From: Hyphomonadaceae bacterium
GTDB taxonomy: Bacteria > Pseudomonadota > Alphaproteobacteria > Caulobacterales > Hyphomonadaceae
Assembly (NCBI GenBank): GCA_024742355.1
Contig: JANSYM010000013.1
Span: 1-64,000 of the forward strand
Reading direction: 5' to 3'
DNA: 64,000 bases
Numbering within the stretch: position 1 is the stretch's first letter; each line of letters opens with the position of its first letter. The position numbers were made by a program, and so were the translations under genes. This document shows positions 1 through 9,329 of this stretch, one piece after another. The notes under the pieces are model-generated. The model had not been told where the DNA came from. It worked only from the letters and a program-made list of their open reading frames with translations, and did no database searches.

Positions 1-44
1 AAAATCGTCTTGGCCAGATCGATGCCGATTGTGGTAACATGCAT
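1..44 (-). mobile_element. IS110-family transposase, first 14 codons (cut by window edge)
   Basis: Reading leftwards from an ATG at 44 gives M-H-V-T-T-I-G-I-D-L-A-K-T-I. The IGIDLAK segment matches the N-terminus of IS110-family DEDD recombinases, where this Asp is the first RuvC-like catalytic residue. The rest lies outside the window. An AGGAG ribosome site (53-57) sits 8 bases upstream of the ATG. IS110 elements use an RNA-guided recombinase whose bridge RNA is encoded in a non-coding end; that is family knowledge and was not tested here. Whether the copy is intact cannot be judged. Confidence 0.75.
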
Positions 45-128
45 GTGGATGGCTCCTCTTATTTGCAGCACTCTGATGGTGACTGCGTAATATGGCGCAT
101 TGCGACGCCGGGAGCAGGAGCCATCCAC
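45..128 (-). repeat. 13-bp perfect inverted repeat over the IS110 ribosome site
   Basis: GTGGATGGCTCCT (45-57) is exactly repeated in inverse orientation at 116-128. On the transposase strand the left arm contains the AGGAG ribosome site and ends next to the start codon. The 58 bases between the arms can form two smaller hairpins, GGCG/CGCC and GCAG/CTGC with an inner CAC/GTG, so the whole would be a three-way junction. It may hide the ribosome site from read-through transcripts, as known for some other IS elements, or be part of a bridge-RNA-like leader. Positions 129-251 hold nothing recognisable; the IS end probably lies there. Confidence 0.6.
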
Positions 129-251
129 CCCATCTGCTTTTACTCACAACGCAGTCAGACCCCAACGTACGTTCATGCCTACCCCCAACCCAAAGCAGCC
201 GCTCCGCACGCCCCCCTCACCGCACGCCAGGTCACCCGCCTACGCCCCAAA

Positions 252-280
252 CAAAAAACCCCGCACCGAAGTGCGGGGCT
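252..280 (-). terminator. Rho-independent terminator of the rplS operon
   Basis: CCCCGCAC (259-266) pairs with GTGCGGGG (271-278) around a CGAA loop. Six A on the plus strand (253-258) give a U-tract in the minus-strand transcript. It lies about 30 bases after the rplS stop codon and ends the leftward aroK-to-rplS transcript. Confidence 0.9.
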
Positions 281-308
281 TGATGATCTTGTCAGTGCCG
301 ACAGGCGT

Positions 309-878
309 CTATGCTTCGGCGTCGCCTTCCGGGGCGGCCTCGGCGGCGGCGGCTTCTGCTTCAGCGGCTGCAGCAGCGGCGGCTTCGTCAGCGGCTTTTG
401 CCTTGGCAGCGGCATCACGCTCTTTGGCGGCTTCTTCGCGGCGGGCGACTTTTGCAGCGTCGCGCTGGCGGCGCAGCTCGGTCTTGGAGGTGGTGATCTC
501 GGTGGTCTCCATGCCGTGACCGGTGGTCCGCTCGGCAATACGGGCAGACTTGCCGCGGCGATCGCGGAGATAGTAGAGCTTGGCGCGGCGCACGTGGCCT
601 TTGCGCTTCACTTCAATGCTTTCGATCATTGGCGACACGACCGGGAAGACCCGCTCTACGCCTTCGCCGAAGGAAATCTTGCGGACCGTGAAGTTCTCGT
701 TCAGGCCCTGGCCGGCGCGGGCAATGCACACGCCTTCATAGCGCTGGACGCGCTCACGGTCGCCTTCCTTGATACGCACGTTCACAGACAGCGTATCACC
801 TGGCGAAAATTCTGGGATGGTTTTGCCAGCGGTTACGCGGGCAACTTCTTCAGCTTCAAGCTGTTCAATCATGTTCAT
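309..878 (-). CDS. rplS: 50S ribosomal protein L19 with Ala/Glu-rich C-terminal tail
   Basis: L19 sits at the 30S-50S interface of the ribosome. The first ~115 residues match the family ([14 protein letters not shown] start, [38 protein letters not shown]). About 70 further residues form a low-complexity tail of Ala, Glu, Lys and Arg, giving 189 residues against ~115-130 for compact homologues; such tails are common in alphaproteobacteria. The start at 878 is chosen because GGAG lies 9-10 bases upstream; the frame is open to 911. It overlaps the end of trmD by 14 bases, so the two are co-transcribed, and it ends just before the terminator. Confidence 0.95.
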   Translation of the reverse strand: MNMIEQLEAEEVARVTAGKTIPEFSPGDTLSVNVRIKEGDRERVQRYEGVCIARAGQGLNENFTVRKISFGEGVERVFPVVSPMIESIEVKRKGHVRRAKLYYLRDRRGKSARIAERTTGHGMETTEITTSKTELRRQRDAAKVARREEAAKERDAAAKAKAADEAAAAAAAEAEAAAAEAAPEGDAEA

Positions 879-1593
879 CGTCCGTCTCCGACGCTCGCAA
901 ATTGGGTCCATTTCGGAAAGCAGCCCATAAATCGGGTCGGCGGGTTTTTGTCAATGCCTCACTCTGCTGATTCCTCCACTCTTCGACAGCTTTGTGATTG
1001 CCTGACAGCAAGACGTCTGGCGTGCCTTCGCCCTCCCAGGTGCGCGGCAGGGTAAAATGGGGGTATTCGAGCAGGCCGGAACTGAAGCTTTCCTCCTCGA
1101 CCGAGGCGTGATTTCCAGCGACGCCGGGGATCAGGCGCAGCGTCGCTTCGAGCATCGCCATGGCCGCCACTTCGCCGCCGGCAAGGACAAAGTCGCCGAG
1201 CGAGACTTCGAGCATGCCGCGCTTGTCGATGACGCGCTGGTCAAGGCCTTCGAAGCGGCCGCAGAAGAAGGTGAGGCCGGGGCCGGTCGACCAGTCCTGG
1301 GCGAGGGCCTGGGTGAACGGGACGCCGCGCGGACTCGGATAGATGAGCGGGGCGTCTGATGGGGGCAGGCTGTCAATCGCGGCAGCGGCGACATCGGGGC
1401 GGAGCACCAGCCCGGCGCCGCCGCCGGCCGGGGTCTCGTCGACCTGTCTGTGCTTGCCGAGGCCAAATTCGCGCAGCTGCACGGTGCTCAGGCTCCACAG
1501 CCCGTCCTTGCGCGCGCGTTCGAGGATGGAGACGCCGAGCGGGCCGGGAAACGCCTCTGGATAGAGCGTGATGAAAGTGGCGGCGAAGCTCAT
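865..1593 (-). CDS. trmD: tRNA (guanine-N1)-methyltransferase
   Basis: TrmD methylates N1 of G37 in tRNAs, using SAM, to prevent +1 frameshifting. The 242 residues show the SPOUT knot and family motifs: the start [67 protein letters not shown] and [12 protein letters not shown]. Usual length for the family is ~230-250. It directly precedes rplS with a 14-base overlap. The usual partners rpsP and rimM are not upstream; a Tag-like glycosylase gene ends 2 bases before it. Confidence 0.96.
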   Translation of the reverse strand: MSFAATFITLYPEAFPGPLGVSILERARKDGLWSLSTVQLREFGLGKHRQVDETPAGGGAGLVLRPDVAAAAIDSLPPSDAPLIYPSPRGVPFTQALAQDWSTGPGLTFFCGRFEGLDQRVIDKRGMLEVSLGDFVLAGGEVAAMAMLEATLRLIPGVAGNHASVEEESFSSGLLEYPHFTLPRTWEGEGTPDVLLSGNHKAVEEWRNQQSEALTKTRRPDLWAAFRNGPNLRASETDDEHD

Positions 1594-1595
1594 GT

Positions 1596-2267
1596 CTAAC
1601 CCGTCGACAGGGCGAGGACGCGGGAGATGACGGCGCGCGGCTGGCCGGATTGGTCGTGCAGGGTGGTGAAGGCGGCGTCGATCTTCTTGAGCGCGGTCTT
1701 GCTGGTCGCGGTGGGCTTGTCGAGCACGCCTTCGCGGACCAGGGCAGCGCAGACATCGCGTGAGGCGATCCAGGCATCATAGCCGGAAAATCGCAGGAAA
1801 TATTGCGCTGTCGCTCCGCCCAGCCGCGAGCCATGCTTGCCGAGATGCGCGAGCAGGCCGGCCTGGTCATCAGCGGGCCAGCGTTCCAAAAAGGAACCGA
1901 AGCTGCCATATTGTTTGGACGTCTCAGCCACAAAGCGCGCATTGGCGATCGTCGCGGTGATTTTCTGGCCGTTCCGGACGATCGCCGTGTCCGACAGGAG
2001 CCGGTCCAGATCCTCATCATGGAAGAAGGCGACGCGCGCCGGTTCGAAGCCATGAAAGGCGGCTTCGAAGCCGGGCCATTTATTGCGGATGACCTGCCAG
2101 TTGAAGCCGGCACTGAACACCGCCTTGGTCATCTCCGCCAGATAGTCGGCATCGCTGATTGTGCTCAAATCCGCTGCATGATGCGCGTTTTGTGCAAGTT
2201 TCAGCACGTTTTCGGCCGACCCGTGATGCGTCCCGGCAAGCGCCAGAATGTCTTCAAAACTACGCAT
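1596..2267 (-). CDS. DNA-3-methyladenine glycosylase I-like protein
   Basis: This resembles the Tag (DNA-3-methyladenine glycosylase I) superfamily, which removes 3-methyladenine from DNA in base excision repair. The central part, KAVFSAGFNWQVI, then WPGFEAAFHGFEP and later ITATIANARFV, matches the conserved Tag core with its helix-hairpin-helix fold. The Cys/His zinc site of E. coli Tag is not apparent, so this is the divergent, longer branch (~223 residues against ~187). Start choice is uncertain: ATG at 2267 overlaps the upstream CNNM gene by 8 bases; 2273 and 2288 are in-frame alternatives. None has a strong ribosome site. Confidence 0.75.
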   Translation of the reverse strand: MRSFEDILALAGTHHGSAENVLKLAQNAHHAADLSTISDADYLAEMTKAVFSAGFNWQVIRNKWPGFEAAFHGFEPARVAFFHDEDLDRLLSDTAIVRNGQKITATIANARFVAETSKQYGSFGSFLERWPADDQAGLLAHLGKHGSRLGGATAQYFLRFSGYDAWIASRDVCAALVREGVLDKPTATSKTALKKIDAAFTTLHDQSGQPRAVISRVLALSTG

Positions 2268-3537
2268 CGAGGCCATCGCGGTCTTCATGCATCGGCATCA
2301 CTTTCAGGCCGGTGATCTGATTTCGGTTCTTGCGAGCAATGTCAAAACGATAGCCATAGAAGGCGAATCTTTGCCCCGGTTCCGGGATGGTCTGCGCCTC
2401 GTGAATGACCAGACCGGCAATGGTGACGGCCTCTTCATCCGGCAGCTCCCAGCCCATGGCGCGGTTGAGATCGCGAATGGTCACCCCGCCCTCAACATAG
2501 ACCGAACCGTCCGATTGCGGCCGCACCCCGCGCACCACGACATCATACTCGTCACGAATGTCGCCAACGATTTCTTCCAGAATATCTTCAAGTGTTACAA
2601 GGCCTTGCAAGGCGCCATACTCGTCCACGACCAGTGCGAAATGGCTCCGCTGCTTGAGGAACAGGTCGAGCTGATCCTCCGCCGCCGTGGTCTCCGGGAT
2701 GAACCAGGGATCCCGGCAAATCGCAACAATATCAAGGCCATGCGTCTTGCCATTATTGCCAACAATCGCCCGCAACAGGTCCTTCACGTGCAGGATGCCG
2801 ACAATCTCTTCCTGGTCACCGCGAAACAGCGGCAACCGCGTATGCGGACTGGCCAGTGCCTTGCGAACGATCGCATCAGCGCTTTCATCCGCGTCGAGCA
2901 TGGTGATATTCTTGCGGTGGATCATCACCTCTTCGACGGTCATATCCTTCAGATCCAGCGCACCAACCAGACGGTGCCGGTTCTTGGCGTCGAGACCCTC
3001 TTCGGAATGGTGCAGGTCAATGGTACCGCGAATATCCTCTTCGGCGGTGATATCATCCTGCGGCGGCTTGACGCCGATCAGGCGCAGAGTGATGTTCACG
3101 ATGGCCTGGATGCCGGACACGATCCAGCTGGCGCTTGCGACCAGCCAGGAAATCGGCCGGGCCACCGAACGGGCCATGTTATCGGGCCGCGTAATCGCAT
3201 AGGTCTTTGGCAAAACTTCAGCAAAAACAAGCACAAGCACGGTCATCACCGCCGTTGCGACAGCCACGCCGGATGGGCCGGGCATAAGGCTGACAAACAG
3301 GCTGGTGGCCAGCGCCGAGGCGAGAATATTGACGAGATTATTGCCCAGCAAGATCGCCCCGATCAGCCGTTCCCGGTCAGAAATCAGTTTGTTGACAAGG
3401 CTTGCGCGTTTGTCGCCATCCTTCTCGAATTGGTGCATGCGGGCGCGGCTTGCCGCAGTCAGTGCCGTTTCGGAACCCGAAAAGAAGGCGGACATCCCGA
3501 TCAGTAACAGGATGGTCAGTATCGTGCCGATAATCAT
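2260..3537 (-). CDS. CNNM/CorC-HlyC family membrane protein
   Basis: Inner-membrane protein of the CNNM (DUF21)-CBS-CorC_HlyC architecture, linked in the family to Mg2+/Co2+ efflux; older annotation calls them hemolysins. The N-terminal ~190 residues form a DUF21 module with three to four hydrophobic segments and the motifs FSGSETALTAASRAR, LLGNNLVNI and VFAEVLPKTYA. A CBS pair follows (~195-325; RLPLFRGD, VVDEYGALQGLVTLEDILEEIVGDI). A C-terminal transporter-associated domain (~340-420) closes it. The length of 425 is typical. Its ATG shares one base with the aroB stop codon (TGATG), suggesting translational coupling. Confidence 0.9.
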   Translation of the reverse strand: MIIGTILTILLLIGMSAFFSGSETALTAASRARMHQFEKDGDKRASLVNKLISDRERLIGAILLGNNLVNILASALATSLFVSLMPGPSGVAVATAVMTVLVLVFAEVLPKTYAITRPDNMARSVARPISWLVASASWIVSGIQAIVNITLRLIGVKPPQDDITAEEDIRGTIDLHHSEEGLDAKNRHRLVGALDLKDMTVEEVMIHRKNITMLDADESADAIVRKALASPHTRLPLFRGDQEEIVGILHVKDLLRAIVGNNGKTHGLDIVAICRDPWFIPETTAAEDQLDLFLKQRSHFALVVDEYGALQGLVTLEDILEEIVGDIRDEYDVVVRGVRPQSDGSVYVEGGVTIRDLNRAMGWELPDEEAVTIAGLVIHEAQTIPEPGQRFAFYGYRFDIARKNRNQITGLKVMPMHEDRDGLDA

Positions 3538-4670
3538 CAGCTTTTTTGCAGCTCCTCAGTTAAGAATGCCTGCACGTCCTGCAGGTCTGCATTTGGATAT
3601 ATAAAGGACTCGCCCAGACCCTTTGCAAGAATCAGGGGAACTTCGCCGGCGCGCGCCTTCTTGTCCTGGCGCATGGCTTCGACCAGGGCATCCGCTTGAT
3701 AAGGCCCGCCCGGCAGGTCAGCGAGATTTGTCTCAAGACCGCTCTGCGCAATAAGATCGGCGGCGCGCTCCGCATCCGTAGCGCTCATAAGGCTCAGTCG
3801 CGCGGAGTACCGAAGAGCGAGTACCATTCCGGCACCGACGGCCTCTCCATGCAGAAGCTGAGACCCATACCCATTCGCGGCCTCCAGCGCATGTCCAAAT
3901 GTGTGACCAAGGTTCAGCAAGGCGCGCACACCGCCTTCGCGCTCATCCTGCGCGACGATGCCCGCTTTCGCGCGGCAGGACACCGCCACCGCCTCGGCAA
4001 TCGCCGCCGGCTCGAGCGCCAGCACGTTCGCTCCATTGTCATCGAGCCAATCAATAAAGGCGGGATCATTGATCAGGCCGTACTTGATAATCTCGGCATA
4101 CCCAGCCTGGCGTTCGCGATCCGGTAGCGTGGTGAGAACAGTCGTATCCGCGATCACCAGTTTCGGCTGGTAAAATGCGCCGACCAGGTTCTTGCCGTGA
4201 CTACTATTCACAGCGGTCTTGCCACCCACCGAGCTGTCGACCTGGGCAAGCAGAGTGGTTGGGATCTGCACAAAGCGCATTCCCCGCTTGAGCAAGGAGG
4301 CCGCGAGGCCGGTGAGATCGCCAATCACGCCGCCGCCAAACGCAATCAGAACGTCATCCCGCCCAGCACCCTGCGCCAAAAGCCAATCAAGAACATCGCC
4401 GAGCTGCGCCCAATTCTTGGTGCTCTCACCCGCAGGCAAGACCAACTCAAGGGCTTCAATGCCGCTCGCAGCGAGGCCAGCTTTCAATCGATCACCATGC
4501 AGTCGCCAGACCGTGTCATCGCTGACCACAAATACGCGGGATTGCCCGGCGAATGGCGCAATTAGAGCCCCCGCACGCGCCATCAGGCCCGCACCGATCA
4601 GGATGTCATAGCTACGCGCACCAAGGTCCACGCGGACGGTCAAAGGCGGGCTTAAAGTGTCGGCGTCCAT
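3537..4670 (-). CDS. aroB: 3-dehydroquinate synthase
   Basis: AroB converts DAHP to 3-dehydroquinate, the second shikimate step, using NAD and a divalent metal. Family signatures in the 377 residues include [60 protein letters not shown], the metal-ligand segment [11 protein letters not shown], and [14 protein letters not shown] with [11 protein letters not shown]. Length is normal. The start overlaps the end of aroK by 19 bases, the common aroK-aroB pair. Confidence 0.97.
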   Translation of the reverse strand: MDADTLSPPLTVRVDLGARSYDILIGAGLMARAGALIAPFAGQSRVFVVSDDTVWRLHGDRLKAGLAASGIEALELVLPAGESTKNWAQLGDVLDWLLAQGAGRDDVLIAFGGGVIGDLTGLAASLLKRGMRFVQIPTTLLAQVDSSVGGKTAVNSSHGKNLVGAFYQPKLVIADTTVLTTLPDRERQAGYAEIIKYGLINDPAFIDWLDDNGANVLALEPAAIAEAVAVSCRAKAGIVAQDEREGGVRALLNLGHTFGHALEAANGYGSQLLHGEAVGAGMVLALRYSARLSLMSATDAERAADLIAQSGLETNLADLPGGPYQADALVEAMRQDKKARAGEVPLILAKGLGESFIYPNADLQDVQAFLTEELQKS

Positions 4671-5227
4671 GTCTCCAGGGCCTTCATAATCGAAACGACC
4701 GTTTTGGAATGCGGCCCGTCCACGCTCGGGACAGTTAAATCAGCGAGCTCATATATAGGACGGCGCTCATCAAACAAGTTGGAAAGCACCTGTTTGGCAT
4801 CCGGCCGTCTCAGCAATGGGCGATGATTGCGCCGCGAGACGCGTTTCCACAGCGTTTCCAGATCGGCGTTCAGCCAGACCGTGATTGCATTCTCGCGCAT
4901 CATTTCCCGGGTTTCTGCGTTGAGATAGGCGCCGCCGCCGGTCGCCAGCACTTGCGGTGGCCCGCTGATCAACCGTTTCAGGACCTTGTGCTCCACGCGT
5001 CGAAACTCTTCTTCGCCATGCAGCGCGAAGATATCCGCGACGGACAGTCCGGCCGCTTTTTCGATTTCATCATCGCTGTCGACGAACGGGCGCCCCAGTT
5101 TTCCGGCCAGGCGTCGGCCCACAGTGGACTTGCCCGCCCCCATCAATCCAACCAGGGCAACTGTGCGGTTCGCCCAGGCCGCCTCATTTCTGTCGGTTTT
5201 CAAGGTACTAGATCGGTCTTCAGCCAT
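4652..5227 (-). CDS. aroK: Shikimate kinase
   Basis: Phosphorylates shikimate to shikimate-3-phosphate with ATP. The 191 residues contain a Walker [18 protein letters not shown] (~27-43), the shikimate-binding [16 protein letters not shown], and the GGGA motif ([11 protein letters not shown]). The ~20 residues before the NMP-kinase core are an alphaproteobacterial-type extension. It heads the leftward aroK-aroB-CNNM-Tag-like-trmD-rplS run. Its promoter should lie in the 93 bases shared with the divergent gene at 5321. Confidence 0.96.
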   Translation of the reverse strand: MAEDRSSTLKTDRNEAAWANRTVALVGLMGAGKSTVGRRLAGKLGRPFVDSDDEIEKAAGLSVADIFALHGEEEFRRVEHKVLKRLISGPPQVLATGGGAYLNAETREMMRENAITVWLNADLETLWKRVSRRNHRPLLRRPDAKQVLSNLFDERRPIYELADLTVPSVDGPHSKTVVSIMKALETWTPTL

Positions 5228-5320
5228 GGTCTTTTCGGGTCAGCAATTCCTGTCCTATACAGACGAAGCGGATCCGGCAATCTTTGGCCACCGGTTTAGC
5301 GTGCGAAAGGCAACACAATC

Positions 5321-5455
5321 ATGCGCAAATGGCTCATCATCCTGACTGTCTTCATCGTCGCCATCCTCGGCGTCCTGTGGTGGCTCGGAAACTCCATGTC
5401 CGACCAGAAGCCGGAAGCCGGTGAGGTGCGGATGGAGATTGAACATGTTCTCTAA
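5321..5455 (+). CDS. Small single-pass membrane protein (44 residues)
   Basis: The ORF starts at ATG 5321 with M-R-K-W-L-I-I-L-T-V, runs through one hydrophobic segment (about residues 4-22: WLIILTVFIVAILGVLWWL), and ends in a charged tail with SDQKPEAGEVRMEIEHVL. Its last 11 bases overlap the next gene, whose ribosome site GGAG (5434-5437) lies inside it, so translational coupling is likely. Function unknown. The N-in hydrophobic helix plus a short charged tail suggests a small inner-membrane accessory protein. The main support is codon layout, the membrane helix and the overlap. Confidence 0.65.
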   Translation: MRKWLIILTVFIVAILGVLWWLGNSMSDQKPEAGEVRMEIEHVL

Positions 5456-7052
5456 AGCTGCGCTGAGCGCAGTAATGGGGACTGGGTTGGCGCTTCTCGG
5501 AAGCGCTGTCGCGCAAGTGGAATCGGAAAGCCTGGACGATATTAGCGCCTGGGGTCAGCGTTATCTTGCGGAGGGTGAGCCGGAATTTCCATCCAACCTG
5601 TGGCAGCGGTCAGATGACGACACGTTGCTGGCTTTGATGCAGTCTGTACGCACCGCTGATCTCAGCCCGGCTGAGCGAAGATTGCTGCGCCGAACGATCT
5701 TGTCGCCAGCAACGCGCCCGATCGGCTCCAAGGCTGAATCGCTGCTAGCCGAACGCGCCCGGCTGATGCTGGAACTGGGCGAAGCCCGCGCGGCCGCAGC
5801 CTTGGTGCCTCAGCTTGAGGAAGAATCGCTTGGCCTTGATGCCGAGACCCTGGCCGTCGATCTCGATATGGCCAGCGGTCAGGAACTGACGGCGTGCTCC
5901 AAACTTGATGGCCCGGTTCGCGATGGTGGTTACTGGCTAAAGTTGCGTGCCGTCTGTGCGGTCTTGCAGGAAAATGTGGCGGGCGCGCAAATCGCGATCG
6001 AGGTCGCCGAAGCGCAAGGCGTCATGGATGAGTGGACCATTGCTGCTATTTTTGCGGCGGCTGAGGACGCGCCAAATCCGCCGGAAGCGCGTTATGATTC
6101 AGGCTTGAACATCGCGTTGTCGGCCAAGGCGGGTCTGGACGTCTCCAATGTCGAGCCCGAGGAAGGTCGCCCGGACCTGGCAGCCGCAGCGGCGCAACGG
6201 CCTGGCGTGCCACCTGACCTGCGCGCGCGCTTTGCGGAAGCTGCGAGCGAAATTGATCTGATCGATGCGACCGACCGGCGGGACATCTTGCTGGCGCGCC
6301 TCGATGACCCTGAATATGAGCCGGGTTCAGATATCGAGCAGACATTGCGAGACCTGCACGATCCGCTGCTGGCAGATGACGTTCGCGCAGAAAGCCTGGC
6401 ATCCGTCCTATCGATCGCGTCCGGCGGGGAATTGGCGCACTATCGCAGCACCGCAGACCTGTTCGTCACCGATCTCCAGGCATTGCCGCAAAACGCCGAA
6501 ACGGCAGTCCACGCCCTCGATTATGCGCGCGCGGCCACCATGGCTGGTGAGCGCGAGTTGGCGCAATCATGGCTGGCGACCATGCGCGCAGAAGGCGTCA
6601 CGCCCGCCAATTCGTTTGCCGTCGCAGTCCTGAACGCGGTCGACGTGATCGCCGGTGTGGAGGACTCACCGCGCAAGCGACGCGCAATTGAGAAACGTCT
6701 GATTTCGACCGCCGATTCAAACGCACGCGAAATCCAGGCGGTCGACATTTTCACGCTCTGGGCGGGTCTCGGGATTCCGCTTTCACCCATCGCGCGGGAC
6801 TATGTTTCACAAACAACAGATCGCGGCGATCGCCTCGCACAAGGTCAGGTCACCAGTTTGAAATCGGCCGCGCAGGCGGGCGCGGTTGGCGAGAGTGCCC
6901 TCATGGTCATGGCGATCACTCAAGGAGATGCAAATGCCCTCGCCGGACCCGATGTCGCGACCTTGCTGGAAACCTTGATCGCGATCGGGGCGGAAGACAT
7001 CGCACGCGATTTCGCATTGGAGCTGAGCGGATTCTGGAAGGAAACAGAATGA
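5445..7052 (+). CDS. Exported protein of unknown function, helix-rich
   Basis: No family recognised. The chosen ATG (5445) has GGAG 7 bases upstream and gives MFSKAALSAVMGTGLALLGSAVAQ, a classical signal peptide with an AXA-type cleavage near residue 24; the frame also runs back to 5421. The mature ~510 residues are rich in Ala, Leu, Glu and Asp, mostly helical, and read like degenerate TPR or other helical repeats. A periplasmic scaffold is plausible but inferred. It overlaps the 44-residue membrane protein by 11 bases and the cupin lipoprotein by 4, so the three form one operon divergent from aroK. Confidence 0.75.
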   Translation: MFSKAALSAVMGTGLALLGSAVAQVESESLDDISAWGQRYLAEGEPEFPSNLWQRSDDDTLLALMQSVRTADLSPAERRLLRRTILSPATRPIGSKAESLLAERARLMLELGEARAAAALVPQLEEESLGLDAETLAVDLDMASGQELTACSKLDGPVRDGGYWLKLRAVCAVLQENVAGAQIAIEVAEAQGVMDEWTIAAIFAAAEDAPNPPEARYDSGLNIALSAKAGLDVSNVEPEEGRPDLAAAAAQRPGVPPDLRARFAEAASEIDLIDATDRRDILLARLDDPEYEPGSDIEQTLRDLHDPLLADDVRAESLASVLSIASGGELAHYRSTADLFVTDLQALPQNAETAVHALDYARAATMAGERELAQSWLATMRAEGVTPANSFAVAVLNAVDVIAGVEDSPRKRRAIEKRLISTADSNAREIQAVDIFTLWAGLGIPLSPIARDYVSQTTDRGDRLAQGQVTSLKSAAQAGAVGESALMVMAITQGDANALAGPDVATLLETLIAIGAEDIARDFALELSGFWKETE

Positions 7053-7804
7053 TCAAACATGCCCTCCCGGCCCTTGGCCTGCTGACCTTGGCTGGATGCG
7101 TCAGCGTCGAAGCCCATCACCATCACGAGGACGACCAGACACGGCCACCACCAGGGTCAAATCTCATGCTGAGAGGCCCGATCACGATTTCTGACGGGCT
7201 TGAAGTGATCATCTCGGATGTTGTCATTCCTGCCGGTGCAACTGTGCCGCGCCATTTTCATCCGGGCGAGGAATTCGTCTATGTCATCGAAGGCTCTGCC
7301 GTTCATGTCGAGTCTGGCAAACCCGACCAGGTCCTGCGTGCCGGCGACGCCTATGTGATTCCGCCAGAAGCCGAACATGCGCCGCGCGGCGGACCTGATG
7401 GCGCACGCGCCATTGTTTTTCGGGTTCACAAGACGGGCCTGCCGGAACGCATCAATATGGGCGACGAAGGTCCGGTGCCGGATGTTCGCGAACACGACTT
7501 CGCAGCCGAGGCCGACCGGATCACCACTCTGATGGACAATATCCAGTCACGTGGGGACTATGATTGCCACGCCATGGCGAGCCCGGCGACCATGTGCCAT
7601 CTCGAGAATGGCCGCGAGGTCTACACGTTCACCGAACCTGGCCACATGGCGCATCCTTCGGCGCTGTTCCGGGGCTTTGTCGTGTCCGATGACGGCACGC
7701 CGCAGCTCGAGGAGCGCGGATGGTCTGCTGGCGATGCAGATGCGGCGACGCAGTTCTTTGCTTCTGTGAGAATGTGGCCGGAAACGGGGAACCTGGCCGA
7801 CTAA
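7049..7804 (+). CDS. Cupin-domain lipoprotein with His-rich N-terminus
   Basis: The N-terminus MIKHALPALGLLTLAGC is a lipoprotein signal (lipobox LAGC, Cys17). It is followed by a short AHHHHEDD stretch that could bind metal. Residues ~45-140 form a cupin barrel with metal-ligand pattern H-F-H-P-G-E-E-F-V-Y-V and a second motif ending EAEHAPR. The C-terminal ~100 residues, with two Cys (CHAMASPATMC), match nothing I recognise. It overlaps the upstream exported protein by 4 bases (ATGA). The substrate is unknown. Confidence 0.8.
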   Translation: MIKHALPALGLLTLAGCVSVEAHHHHEDDQTRPPPGSNLMLRGPITISDGLEVIISDVVIPAGATVPRHFHPGEEFVYVIEGSAVHVESGKPDQVLRAGDAYVIPPEAEHAPRGGPDGARAIVFRVHKTGLPERINMGDEGPVPDVREHDFAAEADRITTLMDNIQSRGDYDCHAMASPATMCHLENGREVYTFTEPGHMAHPSALFRGFVVSDDGTPQLEERGWSAGDADAATQFFASVRMWPETGNLAD

Positions 7805-7810
7805 ACGAGC

Positions 7811-8542
7811 CTAACCGGCCGCCGCCAGCGCCTCATCCGCGCGCAGGTCGCCATCATACAAGGCGCGCCCGAGAATAGACCCGAAGATTGGGCGCTCGCC
7901 GTGATGCGCCCGCAGGTTATGGATGTCCTGAACGCTGGCGACACCGCCACTCGCAATAACCGGGATGGAGACGGCGTCGGCAAGCGTTCCAGTAAACGCG
8001 ACATTGACCCCGGTTTTCATACCATCACGGGCAATATCCGTAACGATCAGCGCGGCCACGCCGCAGCCCTCAAACGCCTTGGCAAGATCGACAGCGGACA
8101 TGTCCGATGTCTCAGCCCAGCCTTCGACCGCGACCATGCCATCCTTGGCATCAATGCCGACGACGATCCGGCCCGGCAAAGCGCGTGCTGCGTCCCTGAC
8201 AAGTTGCGGATCGCGCAGCGCTGCAGTGCCCAGAATGACGCGTGAAATCCCGGCCTCGAGCCAGGCATCAATATGGGCCCGTGTGCGGATCCCGCCGCCG
8301 AGCTGAACCGGAACGTCCGTCGCGGCGAGAATCGCTCTCACGGCCTCGCTATTGGCGCTTGCGCCTTCAAAAGCGCCATTCAAATCGACGACGTGCAGGT
8401 TCTGAAATCCGGCCGCCCTGAATTGCGCCGCCTGATCGCCGGGTTCAGGATTGTACGCGGTCGCCTGGTCCATTTCGCCGCGCAGCAGGCGGACGCACTG
8501 GCCATCTTTCAAATCGATGGCGGGGTAGAGTTGAAAGCTCAT
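7811..8542 (-). CDS. hisA: ProFAR isomerase (HisA)
   Basis: HisA isomerises ProFAR to PRFAR in histidine synthesis. This (beta-alpha)8 barrel carries [18 protein letters not shown] with the first catalytic Asp, [64 protein letters not shown] with the second catalytic Asp, and PVIASGGV. The start at 8542 is chosen because its ATG overlaps the hisH stop as ATGA; an upstream in-frame TTG at 8554 is less likely. Length is 243 residues, as expected. hisF and hisE do not follow. Confidence 0.96.
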   Translation of the reverse strand: MSFQLYPAIDLKDGQCVRLLRGEMDQATAYNPEPGDQAAQFRAAGFQNLHVVDLNGAFEGASANSEAVRAILAATDVPVQLGGGIRTRAHIDAWLEAGISRVILGTAALRDPQLVRDAARALPGRIVVGIDAKDGMVAVEGWAETSDMSAVDLAKAFEGCGVAALIVTDIARDGMKTGVNVAFTGTLADAVSIPVIASGGVASVQDIHNLRAHHGERPIFGSILGRALYDGDLRADEALAAAG

Positions 8543-9183
8543 GACGGGGTCCAAAGCACGAAATTGGAGAGGATTTGCAAGCCGACGCGCTGGCTTTTCT
8601 CCGGGTGGAATTGGGTCGCGAAAATATTGTCGCGCGCAATCGCGGCAATGATGGTCTCGCCATAGTCTGTGGTCGCCGCCACATTGCGCTCAGCGGGATT
8701 TTGATAAGCGTAGGAGTGAGTGAAATACACGTGCGGATCGTTGCCCAGATCCTTGAGCACAGGATGATCCTGCTTCAGATCAAGCGCGTTCCAGCCCATG
8801 TGCGGCACCGCGAACCCGTCACCGGGTTGAATTCGGTCAATATCGCCCGGCACCCAATCGAGCCCGGGCGTTTCGCCATCTTCGAGGCCGCGCGTGGCGA
8901 GCAATTGTTGACCCACGCAGATACCGAAGAAGGGCACGCCGCGGCGCATAACCGCTTCCTCAAGCGCCTCGACCAATCCGGCACGCGCACGCAGGTTTTG
9001 CGCACAATCGGCGAAGTGACCGACACCTGGCAACACGATCCGATCAGCGATGGCGATCGCCGCGGGGTCCGATGTGATGCGGATCTCGCGGGTCTTCTTG
9101 GCATTGTTCGCGGCCACACGCAGGGCACGCGCCGCGCTGTGCAGGTTGCCAGACCCGTAATCGATGAGGGCAATCGTCTTCAT
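8539..9183 (-). CDS. hisH: Imidazole glycerol phosphate synthase, glutaminase subunit
   Basis: HisH releases ammonia from glutamine for HisF. This class I glutamine amidotransferase shows [25 protein letters not shown], the nucleophile segment [14 protein letters not shown] (Cys ~88), [14 protein letters not shown], and the catalytic [18 protein letters not shown] near the C-terminus. The length is typical (214). It overlaps hisA by 4 bases. Its HisF partner is outside the window. Confidence 0.97.
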   Translation of the reverse strand: MKTIALIDYGSGNLHSAARALRVAANNAKKTREIRITSDPAAIAIADRIVLPGVGHFADCAQNLRARAGLVEALEEAVMRRGVPFFGICVGQQLLATRGLEDGETPGLDWVPGDIDRIQPGDGFAVPHMGWNALDLKQDHPVLKDLGNDPHVYFTHSYAYQNPAERNVAATTDYGETIIAAIARDNIFATQFHPEKSQRVGLQILSNFVLWTPS

Positions 9184-9329
9184 GGCTGCGCCCTTAGCGG
9201 AGAGTTTGAGACAGGGGAAGAGACAGAATCGACTGGCAACCGCCTCGCGCGACGAGAGTCTGGTCTTTACGCAGCGGACGCGGCATCACTGAGGCCAACT
9301 GCACAAATCAAGATCTGGAGATCCCGCTC

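Noticed and set aside
39-1055. Long plus-strand frame (338 codons) across rplS
   Set aside because: It is the antisense shadow of rplS and the start of the trmD region; composition and lack of a ribosome site argue against coding.
2248-3507. Plus-strand frame of 419 codons opposite the CNNM gene
   Set aside because: The minus strand holds a clear CNNM/CBS protein; the plus frame has no motif and reflects high GC.
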